Source: Pelagibacteraceae bacterium AG-426-G02 (GTDB lineage Bacteria > Pseudomonadota > Alphaproteobacteria > Pelagibacterales > Pelagibacteraceae). Taken from it: a stretch of 64,000 nt of DNA. The position numbers were made by a program, and so were the translations under genes. The DNA lies in NCBI GenBank assembly GCA_003213155.1, contig QCNQ01000003.1:1-64000 (forward strand), given 5' to 3'. The stretch's first letter is position 1, and each line of letters starts with the position of its first letter. The notes beneath the pieces are model-generated. The model searched no databases. It was not told the origin of the DNA and saw nothing but the letters and a program-made list of their open reading frames with translations. Shown here one piece after another: positions 52,557 to 61,937 of this stretch.

Positions 52557-53237
52557 TTATTTAAAAATTTTTTTGAGTTTTTTGAGGTTATCTAAATTGT
52601 CAACAGTGTACCATTTTTTTGGCATTACATCAGAAACATATAATTGTCTGATTTTAATTAGTTTTTTCCAGAGAATATTAAAGTCATCAGTTGGTTTTAT
52701 TTTATCGTTTATCTTTTTTGGATTTAATATTTGAATACCGGTGCAGTAAATATCAGATTTTTGTGTTCTTGAGAGTTTTTTAACAATATTTTTTTTTTTA
52801 AAAATAAAATCTCCCGCTAATCCTTTAATTGGTTTTGTTGGAATTAACATGCACAAGGGCTGCCCTTTTTTATAATAATCTCTCTCAATTTTTTTAAAAT
52901 CAATGTTAGTGACGTTGTCGCAAGTTAAGACGTAAATTGGAGAGTTAAATGATTTAAATATAGAGTTGAATATCCACCAAGAATTACCTTTTTTGTCTGT
53001 ATTTATTATTGATGAAACTTTTTCCTCTATTAAATGTTTAGCTAAAATAGGCCCTTTGTAACCAACTGAAATATGAACAAAACTTATATATTTTTTCAGT
53101 CTTTTGATACCTCTTGCAATCAATGAGGTTTGTTTAAATTTAACTAAACCTTTAGGTATTTTTTTGGTAAGTGGCATTAATCTGGTTCCACGTCCAGCCG
53201 CCATTATAAAAGCATGATTTATTTTTCTATAAGTCAT
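52557..53237 (-). CDS. Sugar nucleotidyltransferase-like protein
   Basis: NHAFIMAAGRGTRLMPLTKKIPKGLVKF. Confidence 0.85.
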   Translation of the reverse strand: MTYRKINHAFIMAAGRGTRLMPLTKKIPKGLVKFKQTSLIARGIKRLKKYISFVHISVGYKGPILAKHLIEEKVSSIINTDKKGNSWWIFNSIFKSFNSPIYVLTCDNVTNIDFKKIERDYYKKGQPLCMLIPTKPIKGLAGDFIFKKKNIVKKLSRTQKSDIYCTGIQILNPKKINDKIKPTDDFNILWKKLIKIRQLYVSDVMPKKWYTVDNLDNLKKLKKIFK

Positions 53238-54180
53238 TAGATTTCAGACCAAACTTGATAATTTTTTCAATTTCAGACTGCGCTAATCTCTTTGCATTTT
53301 CAGAAGATACTATTTCTTTAAGTGGTTTTTTTAAAAGATTATTAAAATCGATTACAAAATATTTTCTATTTTTAATTTTCATCTCTTTGGCATATTTTAA
53401 CTCGTCCTCACCAATTAGATATTCATCTTGTCTATCACCTTTTCTAGATTGAATTATTTTATATCTACCGCCAAATCTTTTTGTCCAGACTTTTAAGAAA
53501 TCTATCATTTTTGCAGATTTCATTTCGGCTGAAAGAATTTTTCCATTTAATTTATTTTTAAGTTTTAGAGCCTGATCAATTAAACTTACAGCTTCATTGA
53601 CTGAGAAAAAAAATCGTCTCATATAAGGACCAGTAGTAAGAATAGTCTTATTTTTTTTATACATTTGCTTCCAAATTGGTAGAACAGATCCAGTAGACCA
53701 TGTTACATTACCATACCTCACACAAATAAATTTAGTTTTACTATAAGATTTTATTGATGAAAAAAGTCTTTCCATACAAGATTTACTTAAACCATAAATA
53801 TTTTTGATTGGTGGTGATGCTTTGTCGGTTGAAACACCTATAACTGTCGGAACTTTTTTGTTTATACAGGCTCGAACAATATTAGTAGATCCAAGTATAT
53901 TTATATCAATACATTCAAATGGAAATTTTTCTGATAAGTCGACAAATTTTGTAGCTGCAGCATGAATTACGATATCGGGTTTAGTGTAATTTAAACAATC
54001 ATGTACAGACTCAATATTTGAAACATCTAAAGGTACTACTTCACAATTCGTTAGATTCTTTACCAAGAAATTTTGTTTATTATTACGAGCGCCAAGAAAA
54101 ACTTTATATTTTTTCTTATAAAAATTAGCTAAATTTCTTCCTAGATAACCTGTACCACCCGTTATTAGAATTTTTTTCAT
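53227..54180 (-). CDS. SDR nucleotide-sugar dehydratase/epimerase (CapD/PseB-like)
   Basis: KILITGGTGYLGRNLANFY, VIGVSTDKASPPIKNIYGLSKSCMERLF, MRRFFFSVNEAVSLIDQAL. Confidence 0.88.
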   Translation of the reverse strand: MKKILITGGTGYLGRNLANFYKKKYKVFLGARNNKQNFLVKNLTNCEVVPLDVSNIESVHDCLNYTKPDIVIHAAATKFVDLSEKFPFECIDINILGSTNIVRACINKKVPTVIGVSTDKASPPIKNIYGLSKSCMERLFSSIKSYSKTKFICVRYGNVTWSTGSVLPIWKQMYKKNKTILTTGPYMRRFFFSVNEAVSLIDQALKLKNKLNGKILSAEMKSAKMIDFLKVWTKRFGGRYKIIQSRKGDRQDEYLIGEDELKYAKEMKIKNRKYFVIDFNNLLKKPLKEIVSSENAKRLAQSEIEKIIKFGLKSNDL

Positions 54181-54221
54181 TATTAAATGTTATAAATATG
54201 TTTATAATTTTAAAATAAATA

Positions 54222-55142
54222 ATGTCTATATCTATTCATATACCTTTTTACAATCCAAATCCTGAAAAAAAAGAAGGTTATAGAAATTTAAGACGTTTTG
54301 ATTATCTTGAAGAAAATGTAATCAATCTAAAAACACTTTCAATTAAAAATGATATTTTTATTCACACGCATAATGATTTTTTGGATGATAAAAATATAAA
54401 TGCTAAAATTATCAAACATCAAATAAGTGATAGTGACCTAAACAAAGGGTATTTAACATGGAAGTGTAGATCATTAATGGAAGAACAAAAAAATGACTAT
54501 GAATACTTTACTTACTTAGAACACGACATTAAGTTCTCAGAAGTTAATTTACAATATTGGCTGAAATATCAAGATTTATTAGCAAATAAAGGGTTTCATT
54601 TAGGTTTTTTCATATATGAAATGAATAACAAAACTAACCAAAAGCATAGTATTCACATTTCAAAAAAATTAGACAAATTTTTTGAAATTGAGGGTCAAAA
54701 TTTCATCGTTAATGACTTAGAAAATTATTGTTGTTTCTGGATCTATACAAAAAAACAATTTGAAACTTTTTTAAAATCCAAATGGTGGTCATTTGAAAAA
54801 AGAGCACATAACTTTAGACATAATTATGGTATTACAGAGAGATCATCAATTGGTTTCCACGCTCTTAGTATGAATTATTTCAAAGCAACTTTAATTCCTG
54901 AAAAAAATAATCAACCACATTCAGATTCTTTTATTGAACACATGACGAATAATTATTATGAAAAATTTCCTGATTTAGACAAAAAAGATTACTTTGACAT
55001 TAGAGGTGCCTGTAAGTTTCAAATTAATGAAATCATAATTGATAAAGAAAATAGAAAGAAAATGTCTGATAATTTCATTTTAAATAAATTAATTAAAAAT
55101 CTTTTTTGGAAATTAAGATTTATCACTAGAAAATTTAACTGA
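54222..55142 (+). CDS. Hypothetical protein, putative glycosyltransferase
   Basis: SISIHIPFYNPNPEKKEGYRNLRRFDYLEENV, EYFTYLEHDIKFSEVNLQYWL (acceptor/metal-site-like EHD); weak. Confidence 0.45.
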   Translation: MSISIHIPFYNPNPEKKEGYRNLRRFDYLEENVINLKTLSIKNDIFIHTHNDFLDDKNINAKIIKHQISDSDLNKGYLTWKCRSLMEEQKNDYEYFTYLEHDIKFSEVNLQYWLKYQDLLANKGFHLGFFIYEMNNKTNQKHSIHISKKLDKFFEIEGQNFIVNDLENYCCFWIYTKKQFETFLKSKWWSFEKRAHNFRHNYGITERSSIGFHALSMNYFKATLIPEKNNQPHSDSFIEHMTNNYYEKFPDLDKKDYFDIRGACKFQINEIIIDKENRKKMSDNFILNKLIKNLFWKLRFITRKFN

Positions 55143-55162
55143 CCCATTTCTGGGCCAGTTAA
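55135..55162. terminator. Bidirectional hairpin between convergent genes
   Basis: TTAACTGACCCA-TTTC-TGGGCCAGTTAA, 12-bp arms with one mismatch. Confidence 0.7.
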
Positions 55163-55192
55163 TATACTAATATAATAAGAGGAGTTGTTTTA

Positions 55193-56467
55193 TTAGAATT
55201 GTTCAGACTCAGTTGAGCCATCCATTGCTGTGGTTGAGCTCTTTCCACTACTTATTGTATTAGAAACAGCATCAAAATAAGATGTACCTACTTCTCTTTG
55301 GTGTTTTACACTTGTGTAACCATCTTTTTCACGAGCAAATTCTTGTTGTTGAATCTTAGAGTAAGCAGCCATACCTTCTTTTTTGTATTTTTCTGCTAAT
55401 TCAAAAATTGCAATATTTTGTGTATGAAAACCAGCTAGTGTTATAAATTGAAATTTATAGCCCATTTTACTTATTTCTTTTTGAAATGAGGCAATTTCTT
55501 CGTCTGATAAATGCTTCTTCCAATTAAATGACGGAGAACAATTGTACGCTAAAAGCTTTCCAGGAAATTTTTCATGAATTGCATCTGCAAATTTTTTAGC
55601 CTCTTCAAGATTTGGTGTAGCTGTTTCACACCAAATTAAATCTGAATATGGTGCGTATGCTAATCCTCTTGAAATTGCTTGTTCAATTCCTGATTTTACA
55701 TAATAAAATCCCTCTGGAGATCTTTCACCTGTTAGAAAAGGTTTATCATTTTCGTCAAAATCATTAGTGATTAGTTTTGCAGCATTTGCATCTGTTCTAG
55801 CCAAAATTATTAATTGCACATCAGCAATATCAGCTGCCAATCTTGCAGCTTTTAAATTTTTAATCATAGTCCCTGTTGGTACAAGTACTTTGCCACCCAT
55901 ATGACCACATTTTTTTTCACTCGCTAATTGATCTTCAAAATGAACACCTGCTGCACCAGCTTTAATAAACTTTTTTGTAAGTTCAAAAACATTTAATGGA
56001 CCTCCAAAACCTGCTTCACCATCAGCAATGATTGGAAGCATATAATCAATTCTTTTCTCTTTTTTCATATCACCATCTTTTAGTTCCATATGTTGAATTT
56101 GGTCTGCTCTTAGCAAAGCGTTATTCATAGATTCAACAAGTTTTGGAGCACTATCATATGGATATAATGATTGATCTGGGTACATTTCGCCAGCACTATT
56201 AGCATCTGCAGCCACTTGCCAACCACTTAGATAAATTGATTTTAGACCAGCTTTTGCATGTTGAACTGCTTGATTTCCAGATAAAGATCCTAAAGTACTA
56301 ATATAATTTTCTGTATTAAGAAGCTTCCAAAGTTTAACTGATTGTTGTTTACATAGGGAATATTCTATTTTAATTGAGCCTCTTAATCTTTCAACTTCAT
56401 CGGGGGTATAATCTCTTTTAATGCCTGCAAATCTTTTTAGTTCGTATGAGATGTTTTCTGCACTCAT
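55193..56467 (-). CDS. aceA: Isocitrate lyase
   Basis: [49 protein letters not shown]. Confidence 0.97.
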   Translation of the reverse strand: MSAENISYELKRFAGIKRDYTPDEVERLRGSIKIEYSLCKQQSVKLWKLLNTENYISTLGSLSGNQAVQHAKAGLKSIYLSGWQVAADANSAGEMYPDQSLYPYDSAPKLVESMNNALLRADQIQHMELKDGDMKKEKRIDYMLPIIADGEAGFGGPLNVFELTKKFIKAGAAGVHFEDQLASEKKCGHMGGKVLVPTGTMIKNLKAARLAADIADVQLIILARTDANAAKLITNDFDENDKPFLTGERSPEGFYYVKSGIEQAISRGLAYAPYSDLIWCETATPNLEEAKKFADAIHEKFPGKLLAYNCSPSFNWKKHLSDEEIASFQKEISKMGYKFQFITLAGFHTQNIAIFELAEKYKKEGMAAYSKIQQQEFAREKDGYTSVKHQREVGTSYFDAVSNTISSGKSSTTAMDGSTESEQF

Positions 56468-56519
56468 AATTGGTAGTTACCTCAGAAGTTAAAATTAAAA
56501 TGAAAAAGTAAAATTTGAT

Positions 56520-56681
56520 TTAGTTAGAGTCGTTAAGAGTCTCAACTAAATCTTTCATTCCACTTGAACCCCAATCACAATGATCATCTCTCATGTAAAT
56601 ACCTCTACTATTATGTCTAGCAAGGTCCTCATTTTTTATGATTTGAGCCTCATTTTCTGTGTTTTTTTGTTTATCAGTCAT
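56520..56681 (-). CDS. 53-aa conserved-looking small protein, unknown function
   Basis: MTDKQKNTENEAQIIKNEDLARHNSRGIYMRDDHCDWGSSGMKDLVETLNDSN; the track's start at 56717 would code through an operator repeat, so the start at 56681 is preferred. Confidence 0.6.
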   Translation of the reverse strand: MTDKQKNTENEAQIIKNEDLARHNSRGIYMRDDHCDWGSSGMKDLVETLNDSN

Positions 56682-56692
56682 GTAAATCTTAT

Positions 56693-56783
56693 AATTTACA
56701 AAATTTACAAAATCCACAAAAAAGAATAAAAAGCTTGTAAATAAAGGAAAATAATTGTAAATATAAATTTACAAAATTTACAA
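56693..56783. promoter_or_regulatory. Operator array of TTTACAAA/TTGTAAAT repeats
   Basis: AATTTACAA x2 plus AATCCACAA in tandem (56693-56719), TTGTAAAT (56735-56742), TTGTAAAT-N4-ATTTACAA (56755-56774), AATTTACAA (56775-56783). Confidence 0.75.
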
Positions 56784-56792
56784 ATAGAAAAT

Positions 56793-58223
56793 ATGAGTCA
56801 AAATGATTTAAAAATAGGACCAAAAATCAAGGCTTTTAGACGTCAACTTGGTCTTCAAGCTAATAAACTCGCGCAAGAAATAAATATTTCACCTAGTTAT
56901 TTAAATTTAATCGAGGGAGGAAAAAGAAAAATTGATGGGGATCTACTTTTAAAAATTTGCGAAAAGTTAAATATCGAACTTTCTCAATTAACATCAAAAG
57001 ATGACGTAAATTTAGAAAATACATTATCAGAAATTTTAGATGATAAATTATTTGAGGATCTTGATATTTTGGGACCAGAAGTTAAAGATCTTGTGGGGAC
57101 TAATCCAAAAATTGGAAAAGCAATTGTAAGATTAGGAGATATTTTAAAAAAAAAAGATCATGAATTAGTAAACAAGATTGAAAAAATTTCTGGAAAAATT
57201 GTTGATAATAGAAAGAACTCATTTCCAGGTGAAGTTATTTCTGACTTTCTTCAAGAAAATAAAAACTATTTTCCAAAATTAGAGGATTTTGCCAATAAAG
57301 TTTTTGAGAAGGTTCAAAAAAATAATCGTACAAGATATGTTGCTCTTTGTGATCATTTAAAATCTGAATATGATATTATTGTCAAAGATGTTATTCCAGA
57401 GGAAAATAAACCTTTTTCTAAAATTTATAACAAAAGTAAAAAAGAGCTTCTGTTGAGTGATTATAGTTCTCTTGAAACAAAAAAACTTCATGCAGCTGCA
57501 CAAATTGCACAAGAGGGTGCAATTAAAGAAATTGAGGATTATTTAATTAAATTTACTTTTCCATCAGAAGAGTCTAAAAAATTAACTAAAATTGCTTTGC
57601 TTAATTATTGTGGTGCTGCAATATTAATGCCTTACAAACTTTTTCACTCAGAGTGTAAAAAACTTAAATACGATCTTGAATTATTACAAAATACTTTTGC
57701 AACATCCTTTGAACAAGTAGCTCATAGAGTAACCTGTTTGCAAGATCCAAAACTACCTGGAATTCCATTTCATTTTTTAAGGGTAGATATGGCTGGAAAT
57801 ATTTCTAAAAGATTTTCTTTGTCTGGAATTGAAATTCCAAGATATGGAGGTGCGTGTCCAAGATGGAATGTTTATTCTGCATTTACAAGACCTGGAGTTA
57901 TTCAAAGCGCTGTAAGTAAAATGACCAATGGAGAAAAATATGTTTGTATTGCAAGAACTGTTGAAAAAGGGATTGGAAGATTTGGAAGAGCAAAAAGTAT
58001 TTTGTCTATCGGGTTAGGTTGCGAAGCTAAATATGCTAAAGATTTTGTATATACTGAAAATGTTAATTTGAGTGAAAAGTCATCAGAAATTCCAATAGGT
58101 GTGTCATGTAGAACCTGCGATAGATTAGATTGTTCTCAAAGAGCTTTTCCTCCTTTACACAAAAAATTTGATGTTGACATAAATCTGAGAGGCGTTTCAG
58201 TTTATGTAGGTGATAAAAATTAA
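56793..58223 (+). CDS. XRE-family regulator of the ScfR/RamB (short-chain acyl/glyoxylate) type
   Basis: N-terminal HTH (KIKAFRRQLGLQANKLAQEINISPSYLNLIEGGKRKI), IrrE-like middle, C-terminal CRTCDRLDCSQRAFPPL. Confidence 0.88.
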   Translation: MSQNDLKIGPKIKAFRRQLGLQANKLAQEINISPSYLNLIEGGKRKIDGDLLLKICEKLNIELSQLTSKDDVNLENTLSEILDDKLFEDLDILGPEVKDLVGTNPKIGKAIVRLGDILKKKDHELVNKIEKISGKIVDNRKNSFPGEVISDFLQENKNYFPKLEDFANKVFEKVQKNNRTRYVALCDHLKSEYDIIVKDVIPEENKPFSKIYNKSKKELLLSDYSSLETKKLHAAAQIAQEGAIKEIEDYLIKFTFPSEESKKLTKIALLNYCGAAILMPYKLFHSECKKLKYDLELLQNTFATSFEQVAHRVTCLQDPKLPGIPFHFLRVDMAGNISKRFSLSGIEIPRYGGACPRWNVYSAFTRPGVIQSAVSKMTNGEKYVCIARTVEKGIGRFGRAKSILSIGLGCEAKYAKDFVYTENVNLSEKSSEIPIGVSCRTCDRLDCSQRAFPPLHKKFDVDINLRGVSVYVGDKN

Positions 58224-58227
58224 AGAT

Positions 58228-58392
58228 ATGCTTAAGTTTATAATTCCTGCAGTCATATTCTTTTTAATTGTTCTTTTTTGGGAAAAGATTAATGAGAAAA
58301 TTTACCAAAAATTTAAGGTTAAAATTAATTTAGTTATTTTAACTGCAGCCTTATTATTTGTCTTAGCAGTATTGATTTTGTTATACTTTTAG
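58228..58392 (+). CDS. Small two-TM membrane protein
   Basis: MLKFIIPAVIFFLIVLFWEKI...INLVILTAALLFVLAVLILLYF. Confidence 0.55.
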   Translation: MLKFIIPAVIFFLIVLFWEKINEKIYQKFKVKINLVILTAALLFVLAVLILLYF

Positions 58393-58397
58393 TTCTG

Positions 58398-58946
58398 ATG
58401 AAAAAAATTTTTATAATTTTTATAATTTTTTTTTCATATTTTAGTAATTCAATTGCAGATGAAAGAATTAAAAAACTTAATCAATTGTTTGATGATTTAA
58501 AAACTCAAAATTACTCAGCTGCTTATAAAATTGAACAAGAAATTTGGCAAATATGGAGCACACATCCAAATGATGAAAATTTGACAATGTTATTAAATAA
58601 AGGATCAAGTTTAGTAAATGAATTAAAGTATAATCAAGCAATAGATATATTTTCTAAAGCAATAAATTTGGATCCATTATGGGCTGAGGCATGGAATAAA
58701 CGTGCAACTGTATTCTATTTATCTGGTAATTTTGAAAAGTCGCAAAAAGATATTGATAAAGTTTTAGAATTAGAAAAAAGGCATTTCGGCGCTCTTGCTG
58801 GACAAGGTCTTGTAAATATTCAATTAAAAAATTATAATAAGGCAATAGAGAGTTATGAAAAAGCTAAAGAAATATATCCCACAATGAAATCACCAGATAT
58901 GATGATAAATCAAATTAAAGAACTGATTAAAAAACAATCCATCTAA
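58398..58946 (+). CDS. Secreted TPR-repeat protein
   Basis: Signal peptide; YNQAIDIFSKAINLDPLWAEAWNKRATVFYLSGNFEKSQKDIDKVLELEKRHFGALAGQGLV. Confidence 0.85.
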   Translation: MKKIFIIFIIFFSYFSNSIADERIKKLNQLFDDLKTQNYSAAYKIEQEIWQIWSTHPNDENLTMLLNKGSSLVNELKYNQAIDIFSKAINLDPLWAEAWNKRATVFYLSGNFEKSQKDIDKVLELEKRHFGALAGQGLVNIQLKNYNKAIESYEKAKEIYPTMKSPDMMINQIKELIKKQSI

Positions 58947-58947
58947 G

Positions 58948-60060
58948 ATGATAGATTATATATTACCATTTTTAATACTTATCATGATTGTGGTATTCAT
59001 TCATGAATACGGCCATTATTATTTTGCAAAAAGATATGGTGTTGCAGTAACTGATTTTTCAATTGGATTTGGAAAGGAAATATTTGGTTGGAATGATAAA
59101 TCTGGAACCAGATGGAAAATTTGCTGGATACCTCTTGGTGGATATGTAAAATTCTTTGGAGATCGAAATGTTTTTTCACAAGCTGATCAAGAAAAATTAA
59201 TAGAAAGATATAACGAAGAAGACAGGAAAAAATTATTTGTTTTAAAACCACTTTATCAAAGAGCTTTGATTGTATTTGGTGGACCACTAGCAAACTTCTT
59301 ACTCGCATTATTAATTTTCTTTTCTATTTATACTTTTGCAGGAAAAGATTTTACTCCTGCAATGATCAATGAGGTACAAAAAGATAGCCCTGCAATGATC
59401 GGTGGTTTGAAACAAAATGATATTATTTTAGAGATAGATGGAAATGAAGTTAAAAGCATTATGGATGTTTCTAAATTTATAACGTTATCAACAGATGACT
59501 TTATTAATTTTAAAGTTAAACGTTCATACGACGAAATATTATTAAAAGTAAAACCTAAAATGGTTTTAAGTGAAGATAACCTTGGAAATAAGATTAACAA
59601 AAGGATTGTTGGAATTAAATTAAGTGCTTACAACAACGAGATAAATCATGTAAAATTAGGACCCGCACAAGCTATATACCACGCAGCAAACGAGGTATAT
59701 TTCGTGAGTATATCCTCACTTAAATATATCGGTGCGATGATTTTTGGAAAAGCTGATACTTCACAACTTGGTGGACCAATTAGAATTGCTAAAATTTCAG
59801 GTCAAGTAGCAGAGTTTGGTTTGTTAGCATTTATTAGCATGATGGCTTACATTTCTATAAGTTTAGGGTTAATTAATTTATTTCCAATACCAATGTTGGA
59901 TGGAGGTCATTTAATGTTTTATGCTTTCGAAAAAGTGTTAGGACGTCCTTTATCACAAAAAACGCAAGAAGGTTTTTTTCGAATCGGGATGTTTTTGCTC
60001 TTAACTTTGATGATATTCACAACATTTAATGATCTTAAAGATCTTGGCTTATTTAGTTAA
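58948..60060 (+). CDS. rseP: Site-2 protease RseP (M50)
   Basis: VVFIHEYGHYYFAKRYGV (HExxH), PDZ segment, INLFPIPMLDGGHLMFYAFE. Confidence 0.95.
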   Translation: MIDYILPFLILIMIVVFIHEYGHYYFAKRYGVAVTDFSIGFGKEIFGWNDKSGTRWKICWIPLGGYVKFFGDRNVFSQADQEKLIERYNEEDRKKLFVLKPLYQRALIVFGGPLANFLLALLIFFSIYTFAGKDFTPAMINEVQKDSPAMIGGLKQNDIILEIDGNEVKSIMDVSKFITLSTDDFINFKVKRSYDEILLKVKPKMVLSEDNLGNKINKRIVGIKLSAYNNEINHVKLGPAQAIYHAANEVYFVSISSLKYIGAMIFGKADTSQLGGPIRIAKISGQVAEFGLLAFISMMAYISISLGLINLFPIPMLDGGHLMFYAFEKVLGRPLSQKTQEGFFRIGMFLLLTLMIFTTFNDLKDLGLFS

Positions 60061-60158
60061 TATATTTAAAGCCTTCTAATAACCCTTTAAAATAGAGGTT
60101 TTTTCACTACACCAGATATTGTGTATAACTTTGAGCCAGATACTAAAAAAAGGCTTGA

Positions 60159-60179
60159 TTTATCAATACTTTTGATAAA
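60159..60179. promoter_or_regulatory. Perfect palindrome TTTATCAA-N5-TTGATAAA upstream of HU
   Basis: Read directly; 34 bp before the HU start codon. Confidence 0.45.
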
Positions 60180-60212
60180 GATAGTAAATAACCTAATAAA
60201 ACCGGAGCTAAA

Positions 60213-60488
60213 ATGAACAAAAAACAACTAGTTGTCAAATTATCAGGTGCTTTAAACCTAAGTAAAGCTGATGCTGAGAGAACTTTTGACACGATTACCA
60301 ACACTATTTTAGATGCACTAAAAGCTGATGATTCAGTTAAAATTGCAGGATTTGGTACATATAAAGTGGCTAAGAGAAAAGCGAGAGTTGGAAGAAACCC
60401 TAGAACTGGTGAGCAAATTCAAATTGCTGCATCGCAAAAGGTTAAATTCTTACCTGCCAAAGCTTTAAAAGAAGTATTCAATAAATAG
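60213..60488 (+). CDS. hupB: DNA-binding protein HU
   Basis: MNKKQLVVKLSGALNLSKADAERTFDTI, GFGTYKVAKRKARVGRNPRTGEQIQI. Confidence 0.96.
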   Translation: MNKKQLVVKLSGALNLSKADAERTFDTITNTILDALKADDSVKIAGFGTYKVAKRKARVGRNPRTGEQIQIAASQKVKFLPAKALKEVFNK

Positions 60489-60496
60489 TTAATTTT

Positions 60497-60531
60497 ACAG
60501 CCTTAACGTCAAAAAGCGTTAAGGCTGTTTC
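60497..60531 (+). terminator. Rho-independent terminator of HU
   Basis: ACAGCCTTAACG-TCAAAAAG-CGTTAAGGCTGT followed by TTC. Confidence 0.85.
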
Positions 60532-60533
60532 TA

Positions 60534-60550
60534 TATGCAAAATCTGCATA
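60534..60550. promoter_or_regulatory. Dyad TATGCA-AAATC-TGCATA upstream of amt
   Basis: Perfect 6-bp arms; matches the element upstream of glnA. Confidence 0.5.
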
Positions 60551-60623
60551 CCCAATTTTCATAATCAGCGTTAGTTTTTAGGAATTATTAAAATACAAGC
60601 TCTCTCTATAACAGGGAGGTCTT

Positions 60624-61925
60624 ATGACTAAATTAATAAAAAAAATAAGTGCGCCACTTATTAGTTTAATTTTTTTATTGAACATGAGTAGTGCAGGTAT
60701 GGCAGATACAACAGTTTCTGCTGAAGTAGGTTTTATTTTTAATACCTTATTATTTTTGATTTGTGGATTTCTAGTAATGTTCATGGCATGTGGTTTTGCT
60801 ATGCTAGAGTCTGGAATGGTTACATCAAAAAGTGTATCCGTTATTTGTGCAAAAAATATAGGGTTATTCTCAATTGCAGGTATAATGTTCTGGCTTGTAG
60901 GTTATAATTTAGCCTATGGTATCAGTCCAGGTGGATATATTGGAAAATTTATTCCATGGGCAGATGGCAGTAAAATAGATACAGGTTATTCCGATGGTTC
61001 AGATTGGTATTTCCAAATGGTATTCTGTGCAACTACTGTTTCAATCGTATCAGGCACAATGGCTGAAAGAATTAAATTATGGCCATTCTTTACATTTGCT
61101 GCGGTTCTATCAGGAATTATTTATCCAATCGTAATGGGTTGGCAGTGGGGTGGAGGCTGGTTAGCAGAGTTAGGATTTTCTGATTTTGCTGGTTCAACTT
61201 TAGTACACTCAACTGGTGGTGCAGCTGCTTTAGCTGGTGCAATGATAATTGGTCCAAGATTAGGAAGATTTACTAAATCTGGGGCTCCAGCGCCACTTAA
61301 ACCGTTTGCAGCATCATCAATACCATTAGTAACAATTGGGGTATTTATTTTATGGCTAGGTTGGTTTGGATTTAATGGTGGTTCACAATTAGCATTGGGA
61401 ACGGCTACAGATGCGATAGCTGTATCAAAAATATTTATTAACACATTCCTTGCTGGTGCGGGTGGTGTTATGGGTGCAGCAGTTATAACAAGATTGCATT
61501 TTGGTAAAACTGACGTAGTTCAAATGTTAAATGGATGTATCGGTGGTTTGGTTGCTGTAACTGCAGAACCATTATTACCATCACCATTTGCTGCAATTTT
61601 AATTGGTGCTGTTGGTGGATTAATCGTAGTGTATGGTACTAAACTATTATTTTCTCTAAAAATTGATGATGTAGTTGGTGCTATTCCTGCCCACTTATTT
61701 GCTGGAATTTGGGGTACGTTAATTGTACCTGCAACAAATTCTGGTGCAAATTTTAGTACCCAGTTGATCGGAGTATTATCAGTAAACATTTTTGTGTTTA
61801 TTGTAGCTTACATAGTGTTTAGCGCTATCAAAGCAACAATTGGCCTAAGGTTAAGTAAAGAAGGTGAAACCAAAGGTACTGATGTCACTGAAACTGGCGT
61901 GATTGCATATGCAATACGTGACTAA
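60624..61925 (+). CDS. amt: Ammonium transporter
   Basis: MACGFAMLESGMVTSKS, STGGAAALAGAMIIGPRLGRF, WLGWFGFNGGSQLALG. Confidence 0.96.
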   Translation: MTKLIKKISAPLISLIFLLNMSSAGMADTTVSAEVGFIFNTLLFLICGFLVMFMACGFAMLESGMVTSKSVSVICAKNIGLFSIAGIMFWLVGYNLAYGISPGGYIGKFIPWADGSKIDTGYSDGSDWYFQMVFCATTVSIVSGTMAERIKLWPFFTFAAVLSGIIYPIVMGWQWGGGWLAELGFSDFAGSTLVHSTGGAAALAGAMIIGPRLGRFTKSGAPAPLKPFAASSIPLVTIGVFILWLGWFGFNGGSQLALGTATDAIAVSKIFINTFLAGAGGVMGAAVITRLHFGKTDVVQMLNGCIGGLVAVTAEPLLPSPFAAILIGAVGGLIVVYGTKLLFSLKIDDVVGAIPAHLFAGIWGTLIVPATNSGANFSTQLIGVLSVNIFVFIVAYIVFSAIKATIGLRLSKEGETKGTDVTETGVIAYAIRD

Positions 61926-61937
61926 TTGTTAACAATA

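Noticed and set aside
60068-60105. Possible terminator after rseP (AACCCT...AGAGGTTTTTT)
   Set aside because: Stem is short with a mismatch; not reported as a feature.
61121-61789. Minus-strand ORFs inside amt
   Set aside because: Antisense shadows of a membrane protein; no coding signature.
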